Below, in pieces: positions 31,804-44,757 of a DNA stretch of 64,000 bases. The DNA is from Pegea sp. RAD2-039 (Eukaryota > Chordata > Thaliacea > Salpida > Salpidae), in contig JAQGEQ010000318.1 in the NCBI GenBank assembly GCA_034620365.1, positions 310,001 through 374,000 of the forward strand. The letters run 5' to 3'. Position 1 is the first letter of the stretch, and every line of letters starts with the position of its first letter. A model generated the notes under the pieces. It ran no database searches. It was not told the origin of the DNA and saw only the letters and a list, made by a program, of their open reading frames with translations. The position numbers and the translations under genes are program-made.

Positions 31804-34724
31804 ATGGTAGATAGATTAAATAGCAAAGTTGTTTTCCATTCAATTATGCCACCTACAGATGATAAAAGGTTAGTAGAATTTTGTGCCTTGACTTAAAATT
31901 GTTCGCTAAGAAAACTTACTTTAAATTCACTTTTTATTTAAAATAAACACAGATTAGAAAATTATTTTTGTTGCATCTAAAAAGATTAATAACTTAAATT
32001 TTATCGATTTTAACTTGTAATTATTATATTTCTAATTTGTTTTAGAGTCATTTTAGTGTTACTCAATCATTTAAAAGAATTTAAATTTTATTGTTTTATT
32101 TATTTATAAATTTAAGAACTGAATTAAGTATTTGTAATTTTAATTATTCACTTTTTTATTTTTATCAAACTTGTTTCTAATTCTTTATTTATAATTTGAT
32201 ACTAAAGTAAATTATACTTTTGATAATTTTAGAGATGAAGTTTCGGAAGTTGATAATTGTACAAATCTTCATCATCTTAAACTGAATGATTCTTCTGAAG
32301 ATTCTCAGGTTCATGATGTTAGCATCAAAGTGAAATTAAATGGATTTGAAAGAAGTTTCAATTGTGACAAACGTATATTAGTTGCTGCTTCACCTTATTT
32401 TGAAGCAATGTTTCGTGGTAAGTTAGATTCAAGTTTCAACTTCAATTGTGAAAATAACTGAATATACAAAAAACTATTTGAATTTATTAAGGTGGTGGAT
32501 TTAAAGAATCATATTCTCGTGAAGTTACCTTAAATGAGGTAGACCCAAATGTATTCTCTGATCTTCTAGGATACATTTACACAAACAAAATACAAATCAA
32601 TGAAGAAAACGTTGAGAAACTGATGATTGCAGATTCCATATTTCAAATAAATGGCTTAGAGAAGTTATGTAGCAAGTAAGCTAGTTTTATAATTCAGTTT
32701 CTTTCAATAGTTTTTGTAATTATACTTTATCAATTACAGCTTTTTGGAAAGTCAAATAGAGATTTCCAACTGCTTCGAATTTGCAACATTTGCTGAGAAT
32801 TATGGATTTTTGGAGCTTTCAACGAAAATAGGAAAATTTATTGGAAAAAACTTTATAGAAGTAAGAAAATAGAGAAATGTTATTTTCTTGGCTAAAACAT
32901 TTTAAGTAGAAAGATTTTTTCTACTTCATCAAACTTAAATATTTATGAAATATTTACTTGCTTCGTTATTTCTACTGATTTTGTTCTTTTCATATTTAAT
33001 AAGAAAAAGTTTTTGATTGATTTCATGATTTTTACCAGATTTCAAAAAGTGATGAATTCAAATTACAACCAGATTCTGTAATTTGTAAAATAATTTCAAA
33101 AGATGAGCTTCATGTGATTTGTGAATCCCAAGTATTCAATGCTCTTTTAGATTGGATCAAATATGATTTAACTTCAAGAAAACATTGTTTAAATAAGTTA
33201 ATTAAGAACGTAAGTATCTAGAAACTATAAAGTTGTAGACTTGTGAGTATAAAATTGTGATTTCTCTAGGTACGATGCCATTTAATAAATCCAAATTTTA
33301 TTTCGATGAAATTAAAAAGTTGTGATGTAATTAGAGATACTTGTTATGAATATCTCAGCAAGGTCCTTGATGACCTCAAAGCTTACATCCCAATTGAAAG
33401 TAAGCCAAGACAACTTGATATTCGGCAGGTAAGATTATTTAATTAAATACTTTTCACTTCAACCACTGACATATGACGTCACAGGTGATCTACATCGTTG
33501 ATGGATTCAATAGATCTGATGACAAATCTTTGGAAAGTGCAAAGTTCTGTTTGTCTGAAACGGATGTTTGGTTTAAACTCCCAAAGATATGTTTTTCATG
33601 TATTTCAAGATCTGTTGTCATCAATGGTTTCATTTATATGTTCAAGTGGAATGGTGATATGGAAAGGTTAGAAGCATGAAGCAAATGATGACATCATCAT
33701 TGCAAACTAAATATGACGTCATCACATTTCTAGATACGACCCAATTTTAAATGAGTGGAAGAAGTGCAAAAGTTTAGAAGATAACTTGTATTTAGACGGT
33801 CGAATATGTCGGCCGAGATTTGGAGTTATTGAAAATGAATTGTACATTTTTAAAGATTATTATGAAGATTATTTTGAAGATTATTATGAAGATTATTATT
33901 TAGAATATGATGATGAATTTCATTATTTAAAAAAAACTAGAATAGTAAAGTGAGTGATGAAATGAGATTTCAACCAAAACTTCATTTGCCAAAAACTATT
34001 ATGTTATTTCCAGATACGATCCGATCACTGATGAATGGACGCAAAGAGCTTCATTAAATAGATATCGTAACTTTTTCGGTTGTGCTGTCTTCAACCGGAT
34101 GTTGTATGTTGTCGGTGGTTACGATTTGAATTACATACGTGCTAGTGTGGATAAATATGATCCACAGAGGGACGAATGGAGTTCTGTAAAATCGATGTTG
34201 ACACCTCGAAGTGATCTAGGTATTTGCTGATGACGTCACGATGACGTTTTGATCTTATGATGATAACTAATTCTAAAATCATTAAAGATGTAGTCACGCT
34301 TGGCAACTATATCTACGCCATTGGTGGTTGGAATGAAGTAGGAAGTTTAAAGACTGTTGAAAGATATGATGTCCTCAATGATAATTGGGAATTTGTAGCA
34401 AGTATGAAGTTTGCAAGAGAAAATCCAAATGCTGTTGTCTTTAATAAGAAGATTTATGTTTTTGGTAAAACTTTTCTTATGTTTGGAATTGAAAAACTTT
34501 TTAATAAAATGTTTATGATGTTTACAATAATTTGCATAATTGTGATGAGCTTGTTGATTGTTTCAGGAAGTCATTCTGGAAGAGAAAATGTTAAAATTGT
34601 CGAATGTTACAATGAAGTAACAAATGAATGGAAAGAAGTTGCAAGAACGAATGAAAGTATTGATCAAGTCATAGTCAGTTATCAACCATGTGTACCTGAC
34701 ATCTGTGTAAATTTCCCATTTTAA
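31804..34724 (+). CDS. K4: BTB-BACK-Kelch protein (KLHL type), 607 aa
   Basis: Exons: 31804-31868, 32233-32417, 32492-32675, 32740-32860, 33039-33209, 33270-33428, 33485-33666, 33734-33949, 34014-34219, 34288-34464 and 34567-34724. The frame is open for 607 codons. The longer exon 8 (216 nt) encodes an extended acidic and aromatic loop (KDYYEDYFEDYYEDYYLEYD). Other copy-specific loops are CFSCISRS (exon 7), YDLNYIRASV (exon 9), GGWNEVGSL and ARENPN (exon 10), and GSHSGREN and TNESIDQ (exon 11). The GSHSG start of exon 11 replaces the usual GGY. Its exon 8 and exon 9 blocks match K6 closely, which suggests block exchange between units. It is followed by an S1 spacer. Confidence 0.9.
33855..33902 (+). 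repeat. 12-nt coding repeat in K4 exon 8
   Basis: Four near-copies of the GATTATTATGAA unit lie in frame within a Kelch loop. K6 has the same number at 49840-49887. This is the longest form of the variable loop in the window. Confidence 0.8.
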
Positions 34725-34797
34725 TAAATAAATTTTACTAGTAGATTGCTGTGAAGTTTATTTTCAGTATAAAGTTGCTTTTGAGGTCGCGTTTATT

Positions 34798-36580
34798 TTC
34801 AAAAACAACTGATGCTGATGTTTTTATCAGTTTATTTCTTGTTGATTCATTTGAAACATTTAGTAGAATTGATTTATTATTGAAAGATGTTGAACCAACT
34901 TAGTAAAACGCGTTGATGTCGTTTATTTCAGAAGATCATTATCCTCTACTGACTTTAAGAAAGTTTGAAAATCTTCCTTTGATCATATTTTTAGAGTTTG
35001 AGATGTTGATGATTCTATTTCAAAGTTCTTAAGAGTAATATCAGCCAGGGTTTACATAGTTTAGGTGATGCTAGAGAATTTTGTTTTGAAGTTATTCTTC
35101 ATTTAAGAAATTTGAATATTTTGTTTAGTTTGATATTTCAAAGTTTCTTTTAGTTACAATAGCATATGAGACTTACTAAGCTTGAATCTCATTTATCAAG
35201 TCTTCTTTTTAGGAGGTCAACTTTTAAACAAGTCCTTAGTTTCAGCATGTATCTTGGTACTTGGTAAATCTAAACTACTTTTACTTGGTTTATTGATCAT
35301 TTTACATTCTTTACACAACTACGTAAGAAAACTGAAAAAAACCAGTAGCCTCTTTTTGTCATTTTCATCTTACACAGAAGAATAAATGCTTATTTCGTCA
35401 TGCAGTATTTGAAATGACTCCATGCTTCACAGTAAATGTAATATACTCGTGATAATTACTTATCATTGATGCTATCTAAGCATACATCATAAGTGATAGA
35501 TGTATTAGGATCTTTCTGTAATAAGGCAATATCAATTATAAAGTATAACATATAAGCTTATTCAAATAATATAATAAATATGGCCACAATTTCCGATTAG
35601 TAATATTTATATAAACGTAATTAAGACTTCTAAAATAAAAATATTTGAATAAGTTAAGTGTTTATTAGTAGTAAGTTTTGATTGTTTTTAATCAAACATG
35701 AAATTAAACGCAAGCAGGTTATTGATTAGCTTTCAAAGTGAGTAAAAAATAGTTTGTCTACGATGCTAGGAAAAGAAATTCTTTTATGATTATTGAAGTG
35801 AAACCATTGATTTTTCTCAATGTCATGATATTTGCATCGCATATGTCTTCCTGATCTTCTTTTTCTCCATCACTTGGTTAACATTTCTTTGAGATTAGGC
35901 AATCTGCAAGTTCTTTATTGTTTCTAAGCTAATCAAGTTGTAAAGTGACAAATAGTAGTCACAAAATCAGAATCATAAAATCAGGAATAAAAATTTTATT
36001 AATTTGTGAATTGCTTTTAATATTCTACATAATAGAAGGTAATTTATTTGTTGCAATTCTTGAAAAATCAAATTTTATAAAACGTCATCATACAAATTCA
36101 AGAAATGGAATAAAAACAGTTAAAAAAACTGCAAATTAGAAAATATTGACAATTTTCTTTTACAGAAGACTTTTTTCAAGTCAAACTTGATTTTAATCAC
36201 AAACAGATTAGATATATTTTTTCATCACTACAAAATTCTTTCAGTTTAAATGAAGATTGATGTCAAATAGCAACTAAACAAAACATCTAATTTAATAAAT
36301 TTTGTATTATTGATTATTACACTGATGTTTAAGAAGTTAAAACATACTATTTATTCGTTTTAATCAAACTTCAATCTAACTTTGTTATTTACCCTTTTAG
36401 TAAAACAAAATTTTATACAATTAATATATCAACGATTATGTATCTAAAAACATTTGAAATTTTAAAATCTAGTAACAACTTTATGTTAAATTAATGTTTC
36501 TAAACATTCATTTTGTTGATATATTTTAGTTTATTTTTTCGGTTTAATATATTTAGTTAATATATATATATATATAATTT
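34798..36580 (+). repeat. Spacer type S1 after K4 (full length)
   Basis: The most complete S1 in the window. It begins with the protein-like but stop-broken stretch (34800-35170), followed by the 67-codon frame at 35182-35385 and the basic 64-codon frame at 35945-36139. It ends with a TA-dinucleotide run (about 36556-36577) next to the TTGGTCAGCATTGACAG stretch, where S1 and S2 spacers meet the common U block. No intact gene is recognised. Confidence 0.75.
35182..35385 (+). pseudogene. S1 open frame (copy after K4)
   Basis: Frameshifted relative to the 9047 copy by the extra T before AGGAGG. The hydrophobic ILVLGKSKLLLLGLL core is kept, and the end reads SSYTEE instead of SSNTED. Status as for the other S1 copies: probably a fossil. 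Confidence 0.28.
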
Positions 36581-39500
36581 GGTCAGCATTGACAGTCATT
36601 AAACGTTTAAATTCAATTAATATTTTTACAATATTACATTTTAGCAAGAACTGAATTTGATTTTCAGAATTGTCTTGTAAGAGTTTCTATGAGGTTATAA
36701 AGTATTCAGGAATTGTGCAAAAATGAAAGTCCCATGGTCGTATATGTTTGCAGCTGTAACTTTTTCAAATATTATCAGAGATTTATAGTAGTGAGTGCAT
36801 ATGCTAGAAGCATAAAGTTTGAAAGGTGGTAATTACTTCAGTTTTTTTATGTCAAAGCTTCGTATTCGAAAGCTGATGAAAGCATTACATTAAGCAAGTT
36901 TAGTTTAATAAGCTCATATCAATGTAAGATGGTTTACTAAATTCTTTGATAAAGAAAATAAGAATTTTGAAATGAAGATTATAGAAACTATCACGATGAT
37001 TATCTAGGTTAAAATTCAATCAATTGTCTAAAGTTATTTTATTTCCACAAATATTTCTCTTTGTTTAATAAATTAGTGGTTAGATTTACCTCCACAGTTT
37101 ATAAAACCTAATATTTGACAAGTTTAAATTTTCAAGTCACTTTAGTGTAACCAACCATTATCCTTATAATAATAATGAAAGTTTTAGAAAAGTAATATTT
37201 TTTACTTTTTATAAAATTTATCGTATTTGGGTCATAAGAAAAGATTTTAAAGAAATAATAATGGAATCAAAATAAAATATTTGGAAAGTAGTTAGAAAAG
37301 ACTCTTGTTGAAGTAGTTAATAATCAACTCTAAACTAAACTGAGATTTTCAAAGACGTTTCAGTGTTCACTTTCAGTAAAAGTTTAATTTTTACATTTTT
37401 ATTTAGGAAATATTGATGTAAGTTATTGTTATAAAATATTTCAATTTAAACGAAACTGACAAATAATTTCAAAACTTTTATTAATTCATGCTTTTACAAA
37501 CCACATTTATATAAATAATGAAATTTTAAAGTCAAGAAATCATTATTATCAAACAACTATACAAAAAATTAGGTTTCAGTTTATCTAAGATTCATTTTTC
37601 TATCATTGTTCATTATTAAATGTTGACCAGAATGTTGATCTTAAAACAGCAGAAACTGAAGAAAATAAACTTCCATAATTTTTAAATAAATGTTTTTACT
37701 ACTAATTAGATGGAATAACAACGAATTAGAAAAAGGTTAAATCGATTGTATATAAAAATGTGGTTTATAAAATTTAGATAGATTCCAACTTTGTCGTCAA
37801 AGATACAAAATATTTATACTTGATAAAGAGTAATGTTTCCTAACGAACGCTGAAGTTATCTTTCTAAACTGTGAATGAATATAGATGTTTCAAAAAAAAG
37901 GTGTAATAGTAAACCATGAAAGAAAATTCATATGTATTGATCTCGAATTTACTTTTCATATCATAAACATCTATATAATAGACTTCTATTGTAAATTCAA
38001 TAAATATATATAATTGAATTTCAATAGAGAAAGTATCAATTTCTTTCCATCTACATAGCTTACAAAGTTCAGCAGAAATTCTTTCAGTTGTTTAATAATT
38101 AATTTTCAGAGTTTTCATTACATTTTAAAATAAGTATAATAAAATAACTGTTTGACTTTATTGTTGTAACTAATAAAAGATAATCTCTTTAATAATCTCT
38201 TCAGCGACTTTTCACCAACCACCTCATGATAGCATCATGAAGCTTATTTCGGCTAACCAATAACATCATTAATATCAATAGAAGCCGAAATCAGCATCTG
38301 CATCAGTAGGACACCTGGTACATTTAATTTGGCATAATACAAAGCTATCTTTTAAAACCAAGGCGACCATTTATAGAATGTTTGTCTCTTGTACGCTATC
38401 GTACGTTAGCAAAACATGGACCTTGTCGAAAGCTAATGAAATTAAAATAAAAACGTTCTGTTTTCCATTTTTGTTGTCTCTGTCAAAAATTGAATTTAAT
38501 GTGACAGAAAAAGATGTCAAACTAAGAAGTCTTGAATCAAACTAATCTGACAACATTGTAGTTCATGCTTAACACCAAAGGCTTTACATGCTCTACTACT
38601 TTTACTAATAATTTCAGAAAGGTCTTAAACAAATTATTTTTTCTAGTTACTATATAATGTTAATTATGAAAATGATTTTTCGATTTCTTTCAACAAGTTA
38701 GAGAAAATAAAAATATTTTTTTAATTTTCTAGATTGATTTATTTTTGAAATTATTTTGTAGCGTTTTACGTTTTTCTAATTTCGAATTATTCTAACTTTT
38801 CCTGATGAGTTTTATATGTTTTTAACAAATGTTAATATTATTTATTATTATTTAAAATATAATGTAATTATTCATTTATAGATTTACAAAATTCAACTTA
38901 TACTACTTTTATTTATAACTACCTATAATATAATTGTAAAATATTTTGCCGCCGACGTAAATGGTTTTCATCATTCGTTTTCAGATTACTGTCATCTGCG
39001 GATTAACTACTTGTAACAAGCGTCTATCATTCTTGTAGTTGTCATTATTGTTAGTTGTCTTCTTATTACTTTGAATAAATCTCTTTATAAGAATTATCTT
39101 TACTTTCATTGAAAGATTTATCATCGTTTTGTTTTATCTACTATTTTTTTTTTTAATTTTTGGAAAACATTTTTAATTAATCTTTTTCTAAATTTTTCTT
39201 TTTATATCAAACTTTTTTAATTTATTTTAGTGAAATATTTTTTTTTAATTTTAATGATGCTACTTGATTGAATTAATTTTTATAATTTAATATATTTTCT
39301 TATGATTTTATATTTTTGTATTTAATTTTAACTAATTTAACCTTGGTAGTTTATGATTATAATAATTACTTTTTATCAAAATATGTTCGGCGTTTTACTG
39401 TTACAAGTTCTAAAAAATTTATTTTAAAAGTTTTAAAAAAATTGCTAATATTTAATTCAAATACTTTTTTTCTTTTGATATTATTTATTATTTATTTTAG

Positions 39501-39624
39501 ATTATTTATCCGATATTTCAATTTATTTGGTAGTTTTAAAATTAAACTGTTTATATAAATCAACTAATTCATTTATATAACATCAACAGTTGATAGATTT
39601 TCTAAACTAGTTAATTGCATCAAA
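36581..39624 (+). repeat. Common upstream block U of K5, long form
   Basis: It has the optional segment (about 36931-37698), the GCCGCCGACG motif at about 38949 and TATATAAA at 39552-39559. An 80-codon frame at 39316-39558, also present before K6, is made of AT-rich codons and ends at the TATA box; I treat it as chance. Confidence 0.8.
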
Positions 39625-41404
39625 ATGGTCGATAGATTAAATAGCAAAGTTGTTTTCGATTCAATTATGCCACCTACAGATGATAAAAGGTTAGTAGAAT
39701 TTTGTGTCTTCACTTAAAATTGTTCGCTAAGTAAACTTACTTTAAATTCACTTTTTATTTAAAATAAACACAAATTAGAAAATTATTTATGTTGCATTTA
39801 AAAAGATTAATAACTTAAATTTTATCGATTTTAACTTGTAATTATTATATTTCTAATTTGTTTTAGAGTCATTTTAGTGTTACTCAATCATTTAAAAGAA
39901 TTTAAATTTTATTGTTTTATTTATTTAAAAATTTAAGAACTGAATTAAGTATTTGTGATTTTAATTATTCACTTTTTTATTTTTATCAAACTTGTTTCTA
40001 ATTCTTTATTTATAATTTGATACTAAAGTAAATTATACTTTTAATAATTTTAGAGATGAAGTTTCGGAAGTTGATAATTGTACAAATCTTCATCAACTTA
40101 AACTGAATGACTCTTCTGAAGATTCTCAGGTTCATGATAAAGCTTATATCTCAAATGAAAGTAAGCAAAGACAACTTGATATTCGGCAGGTAAGATTATT
40201 TAATTAAATACTTTTCACTTCAATGACTGACATATGACGTCACAGGTGATCTACATCATTGATGGATCTGGTAGATCTGATGAGAAATCTTTGGAAAGTC
40301 AAAAGTTCCGTTTGTCTGAAACAGATGTTTGGTTTAAACTCCCAAAGATATGTTTTTCAACAACTATGGGATCTGTTGTCCTAAACGGTTTCATTTATAT
40401 GTTAAAGTGGAATGGTGATATGGAAAGGTTAGAAGCATGAAGCAAATGATGACATCATCATTGCAAACTAAATATGACGTCATCACATTTCTAGATTCAA
40501 CCCAATTTTAAATGAGTGGAAGAAGTGCCAAAGTTTAGACCTTTATATTTTTATGGCGAATCTGGAAGTTATTGAAAATGAATTGTATCTTTTTCAAGGT
40601 GGTATTGAAACTAGATTGATAAAGTGAGTGATGAAATGACATTTCAACCAAAACTTCATTTGCCAAAAACTATTATGTTATTTCCAGATACGATCCGATA
40701 ACTGATAAATGGAGGCAAAGAGCTTCATTAAATAGATATTGTTTCTTTTTCGGTTGTGCTGTCTTCAACCGGATGTTGTATGTTGTCGGTGGTAACGATT
40801 TGAATAACATAGTTGCTCGTGTGGATAAATATGATCCACAGAGGGACGAATGGAGTTCTGTAAAATCGATGTTGACACCTCGAAGTCATCCAGGTATTTG
40901 CTGATGACGTCACGATGACGTTTTGATCTTATGTTGGTAACTAATTTTAAAATCATTAAAGATGTAGTCACACTTGGCAACTATATCTACGCCATTGGTG
41001 GAAATAATGAAGAAGATGAAGTTTTAAAGACTGTTGAAAGATACGATGTCCTCAATGATAATTGGGAGTTTGTAGCAAGTATGAAATATGCAAGATACTT
41101 CCCAAAAGCTGTTGTATTTAATAAGAAGATTTATGTTTTTGGTAAAACTTTTCTGATGTTTGGAATTGAAAAACTTTTTAATAAAATTTTTATGATGTTT
41201 ACAATAATTTGCATAATTGTGATGAACTTGTTGATTGTTTCAGGAGGTTATTCTGGAAGAGAAGATGTTGTTAAAATTGTCGAATGTTACAATGAAGTAA
41301 CAAATGAATGGAAAGAAGTTGCAAGAACGAATGAAAGGATTGATCAAGTCATAGTCAGTTATCAACCATGTGTACCTGACATATGTGTAAATTTCCCATT
41401 TTAA
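39625..41404 (+). CDS. K5: Kelch-only derivative, BTB/BACK deleted in frame, 352 aa
   Basis: Exons: 39625-39689, fused exon 40054-40189, 40246-40427, 40495-40623, 40688-40893, 40962-41141 and 41244-41404. Inside exon 2, after the codons for SEDSQVHD, the sequence jumps to the middle of exon 6 (KAYISNESKQRQLDIRQ). About 1.07 kb is lost, covering nearly the whole BTB and the BACK domain. The join keeps the frame and all remaining splice sites, so a 352-residue protein with a short N-terminus and a complete Kelch propeller is possible. Without BTB and BACK it could not bind CUL3 or dimerise in the usual way; it might act as a decoy that binds substrate, or it may be a recent null allele. Exon 8 is the short type (FQGGIE) shared with K7. 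Confidence 0.8.
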
Positions 41405-43400
41405 TAAATAAATTTTACTAGTAGATTGCTGTGAAGTTTATTTTCAGTATAAAGTTGCTTTTGAGGTCGTGTTTATTTTCAAAAACAATTAGAATAAAAT
41501 CAAAATGTTCTTTCATGAATATTTTCATATTTTTTAATTTTTGATAATATACAAAATATAAAAAAGTTTGTTAGAATTTAGAGAATTATTTTAATCATCA
41601 AATCAGATCTTTTTTGTTTGAAGTTATTTAGAAATTGAAGTTCATTAAATTTTAAACAAATTTTTGTCTAATAAGAAACAAATTCTGTGAAATTATAAAA
41701 TTTATTAACGATACATCTTATAGTGAAGTTCTAAACAAAAGTAGGATTTGATTAATTACTAAAAGTTAACGATTTAAAGATTTGTTCATTCGTCATTTTC
41801 GACATAAACGAAAACGCATTCAGTTCTGACTACAAAATTTTATAATAAATTGTTTAATCAAGATAAAAACTAAAAAAATATTTCACTTTATTCAACGAAA
41901 TTTTGCAACTTTTCTAAATATCTTTATAAGTATCATTGACCTCGTCAATGATTTCATATAACATGATACCATGTTTCAAGGTTCTTGTGGTTTATTCTGT
42001 ACATTAGTCTGACTTTCTCATTCTTATTTCTTTGAATATTATGATGAGATAAAATGTTAGGGGCTCTGAAACTCGCCCAGAAACACAAACAGATTCACAA
42101 GGTTCTCTTATTATAGATTTTATGGTGATAACCAGAATTACATACAGATAGATATTTGAGGTTTTTAAACTTGTGGCCTGAAACATTTGCAGCGATGATA
42201 TTGACCTCAATAATAAAAGCAATTACAGCAAATAACTTCTATTTTTATCTGAAAAATAATTTCCTGGTGAGAGTTAACTCAAAGAATTTAAAGAATATTA
42301 ACTTCACTAAACAAATTTGTCAAACTATTTTACTTGCTTATAATATTATACAAAGAGAAAGTTTCTACAATTAGTTTACTATTTTAATGTATGCTCTTTA
42401 CTTATAATAATATCAGAATAGTGAACACTGTTTCAAAGTTTTTATTAACATCAAATTTATCAAACTGAATATAAAGTATTAAGTTAAAAACAGACTAATA
42501 TCTGATAATATGTCAAGTTAAAAATATACAAAATTTGTAAATTGTACATATTTGACTGTTCATTATACATATCAAATTAACACATTAAAAGGCTTTCAAT
42601 GCTAAAATATTAACAAAAAATATTAAATAGTTTATTTATACTAATTATTAGCTAAAACCGCACAGAAAAAAGCTTTTAAAATAAAACATTTCCAAAATTA
42701 TTGAAATGTTAAATCATATAAAAACTTAAACTTGCTTTTTAGATCTTTCAAAATTGATTTGGTTCAATTATTTGAATTAATCAGGAAATTAAAGAAGACT
42801 TTAAAATAAAAAAACAATCTTTCGGAACTAGATTGAAAAGTTTAGCTTGAAAAATTTTAACAACTAAAGCTGATAAAAATCATAATTGAAATTAATAATC
42901 TTTATGAAAATAGTTAAAACACTTTTTCACTGTAATTTCTAAAAGTGGAACAGAGATACTCATGAGAAAAGTTATGTGATTTTTGAAGAGATCTTGCTGA
43001 TATAAAATATTTGTTTTTGTTAAAACAATTGTTTGATTTATAAAATGTTACAAAATAAGTCTTAAAAACGCTCGAGTCACAAAGAAAACTGTTTGAAAAA
43101 GTTTAATTAAAATGCTGAATATTCTGAAGGGAATTGTCATCTATTGAGAAACCATCAAATTATGAGTTTTAATAACTTCTGTTATTCTCATTTTACAGGT
43201 TTTCTTATCTGACTACAAATCGTCAGACTTTTGTCCAGCTGTTGATACAAAATTATTAATTTTAAGAAATCAAATATAACAAGTTTTACTTTTACAGCTT
43301 AAATTAAAATTTCCTGATAATCATTTCAATACAAACTGTATGTCCTCTTCTTGTGCAACAAAAACTTTTTACATTTCTGCTTAATTTTTTTAAAGTAATT

Positions 43401-43613
43401 TTACTTACGACAAAAATTGAATATTTTGTAGAAAGACCCTTCGTGAACATATGAAGAATAACCCATAAAATCAAAAAACGCAATTCCACTTTGCTTATGC
43501 TTATTTTCTTTCCTATTTTCAAAACACGAAAAATTGAAATTGGATATAGAGGATACAACTTTAGATTTTAATGTCTTGTTTATAAACTGGTTTAATTTTA
43601 GTTGTTTACTCAA
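43401..43613 (-). CDS. Candidate small minus-strand exon in S2 (copy after K5)
   Basis: Copy of the MSKQLKLNQ frame with an unchanged protein sequence and an intact GTAAGT donor. Confidence 0.22.
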   Translation of the reverse strand: MSKQLKLNQFINKTLKSKVVSSISNFNFSCFENRKENKHKQSGIAFFDFMGYSSYVHEGSFYKIFNFCRK

Positions 43614-43775
43614 TTTTCACGGGAAATAACTTTATCTTTACAAGTAATTTCATTTGAAAACTTTTCAGTAAAAAAATAACATAAGGGTAGATATTTGAAA
43701 CCGTTTAAAAAATTTAACACAAAGTTATAAACTTACTGTCTATAAATATATAATAATCCTAAACATGATAAAAGT

Positions 43776-44556
43776 TTAACTGGATTTAGATAACAAATTT
43801 AGAAGCAAACATTTTATCAGATCTTCATCTTTTTGTTTATCAGTAACTACTTCTTTAGCAGGACTTTTGGTAACATTATCATCAGTTACTGGGAAAATTT
43901 CAGGTTTTGGCGATGTCAAAAATTATAAATTAAATGATTTCAGATAAATATATTTAAATATATATATATTGAATAGATATAGAAAGTTATAAATTGCAAA
44001 AAATCAAGACTAATAATAATTTTATTTATGGTAATTTAATTTTTTTATACATTGTTACAAAAGCTCGATAATAAGATCAAGAAATTATAGCAAATAGACC
44101 AGATCGTCTTCTAGATCCAAAAATTATGCTTACTAATTGGTGTTGAAGTACCAAGTGATGCAAATGTAAGTAAAAAGGTACTACTTGATATTGAAGTACC
44201 AAGTGGTGCAAATGTTAGTATGCTTTTACACATTTTACACAAACAACTTTTACTGTCTGATATCCCCCACAAACTAAGCATCACATCTTAACCGCTTTAC
44301 TGCAATTAACTTCGTTCCACTTCATTAATCTTTAATTTTATTCACTAAAAAATAAATGAGTTAAATATTGTTACAGGGTTAAGTTTTTGAACAGATATTA
44401 GATTTAATATTTTACAATTTACTTTTGTATTTGTTTTTACAGAAGAATTATCTATAGAAATATCTTAAGGTAACCTAGAGGTATTTCTTGGACGATGCTA
44501 ACTGCTATAATTTGCAAAGAACAAAGTTTGTCGGTGAACTTGTCAAGAAATTTCAT
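43776..44556 (-). CDS. Candidate small minus-strand gene in S2 (copy after K5)
   Basis: Segment 1: ATG at 44556, open to 44452. Segment 2: 43888-43776, with one replacement (PAKEVVTD for PAKEEVTD). The total span is again 781 nt. Confidence 0.3.
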
Positions 44557-44757
44557 GTTTAGTAAAAATGCTGTTTGTTAATTTACTTTTTGATAAAATT
44601 AATCTAAAACTAACTACAAAAGATTGGTCTCGACCTGTCAAAGTAACGTGGTCTGATATTCGAGTTCCTCTCTAGTTCAAATTACAGAAACGAGAACTAC
44701 ATATGTCAGTCATCAATCAAACATATCCAAAAATAAATTCAACTTACTATGTAACTT

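Larger units (their letters stand above)
41480..44757 (+). repeat. Spacer type S2 after K5 (full length)
   Basis: Same layout as the S2 after K2, including the candidate minus-strand genes. Its first bases (AAAAACAATTAGAAT) are intermediate between the S1 and S2 starts, which suggests an exchange point just after the polyadenylation site. The right end matches the S2 after K2 rather than those after K3 and K6. Confidence 0.8.

Noticed and set aside
39316-39558. 80-codon frame upstream of K5 and K6 (47485-47727)
   Set aside because: It is almost entirely AT-rich codons (F, I, L, Y, K, N), is broken in other units and ends at the putative TATA box.
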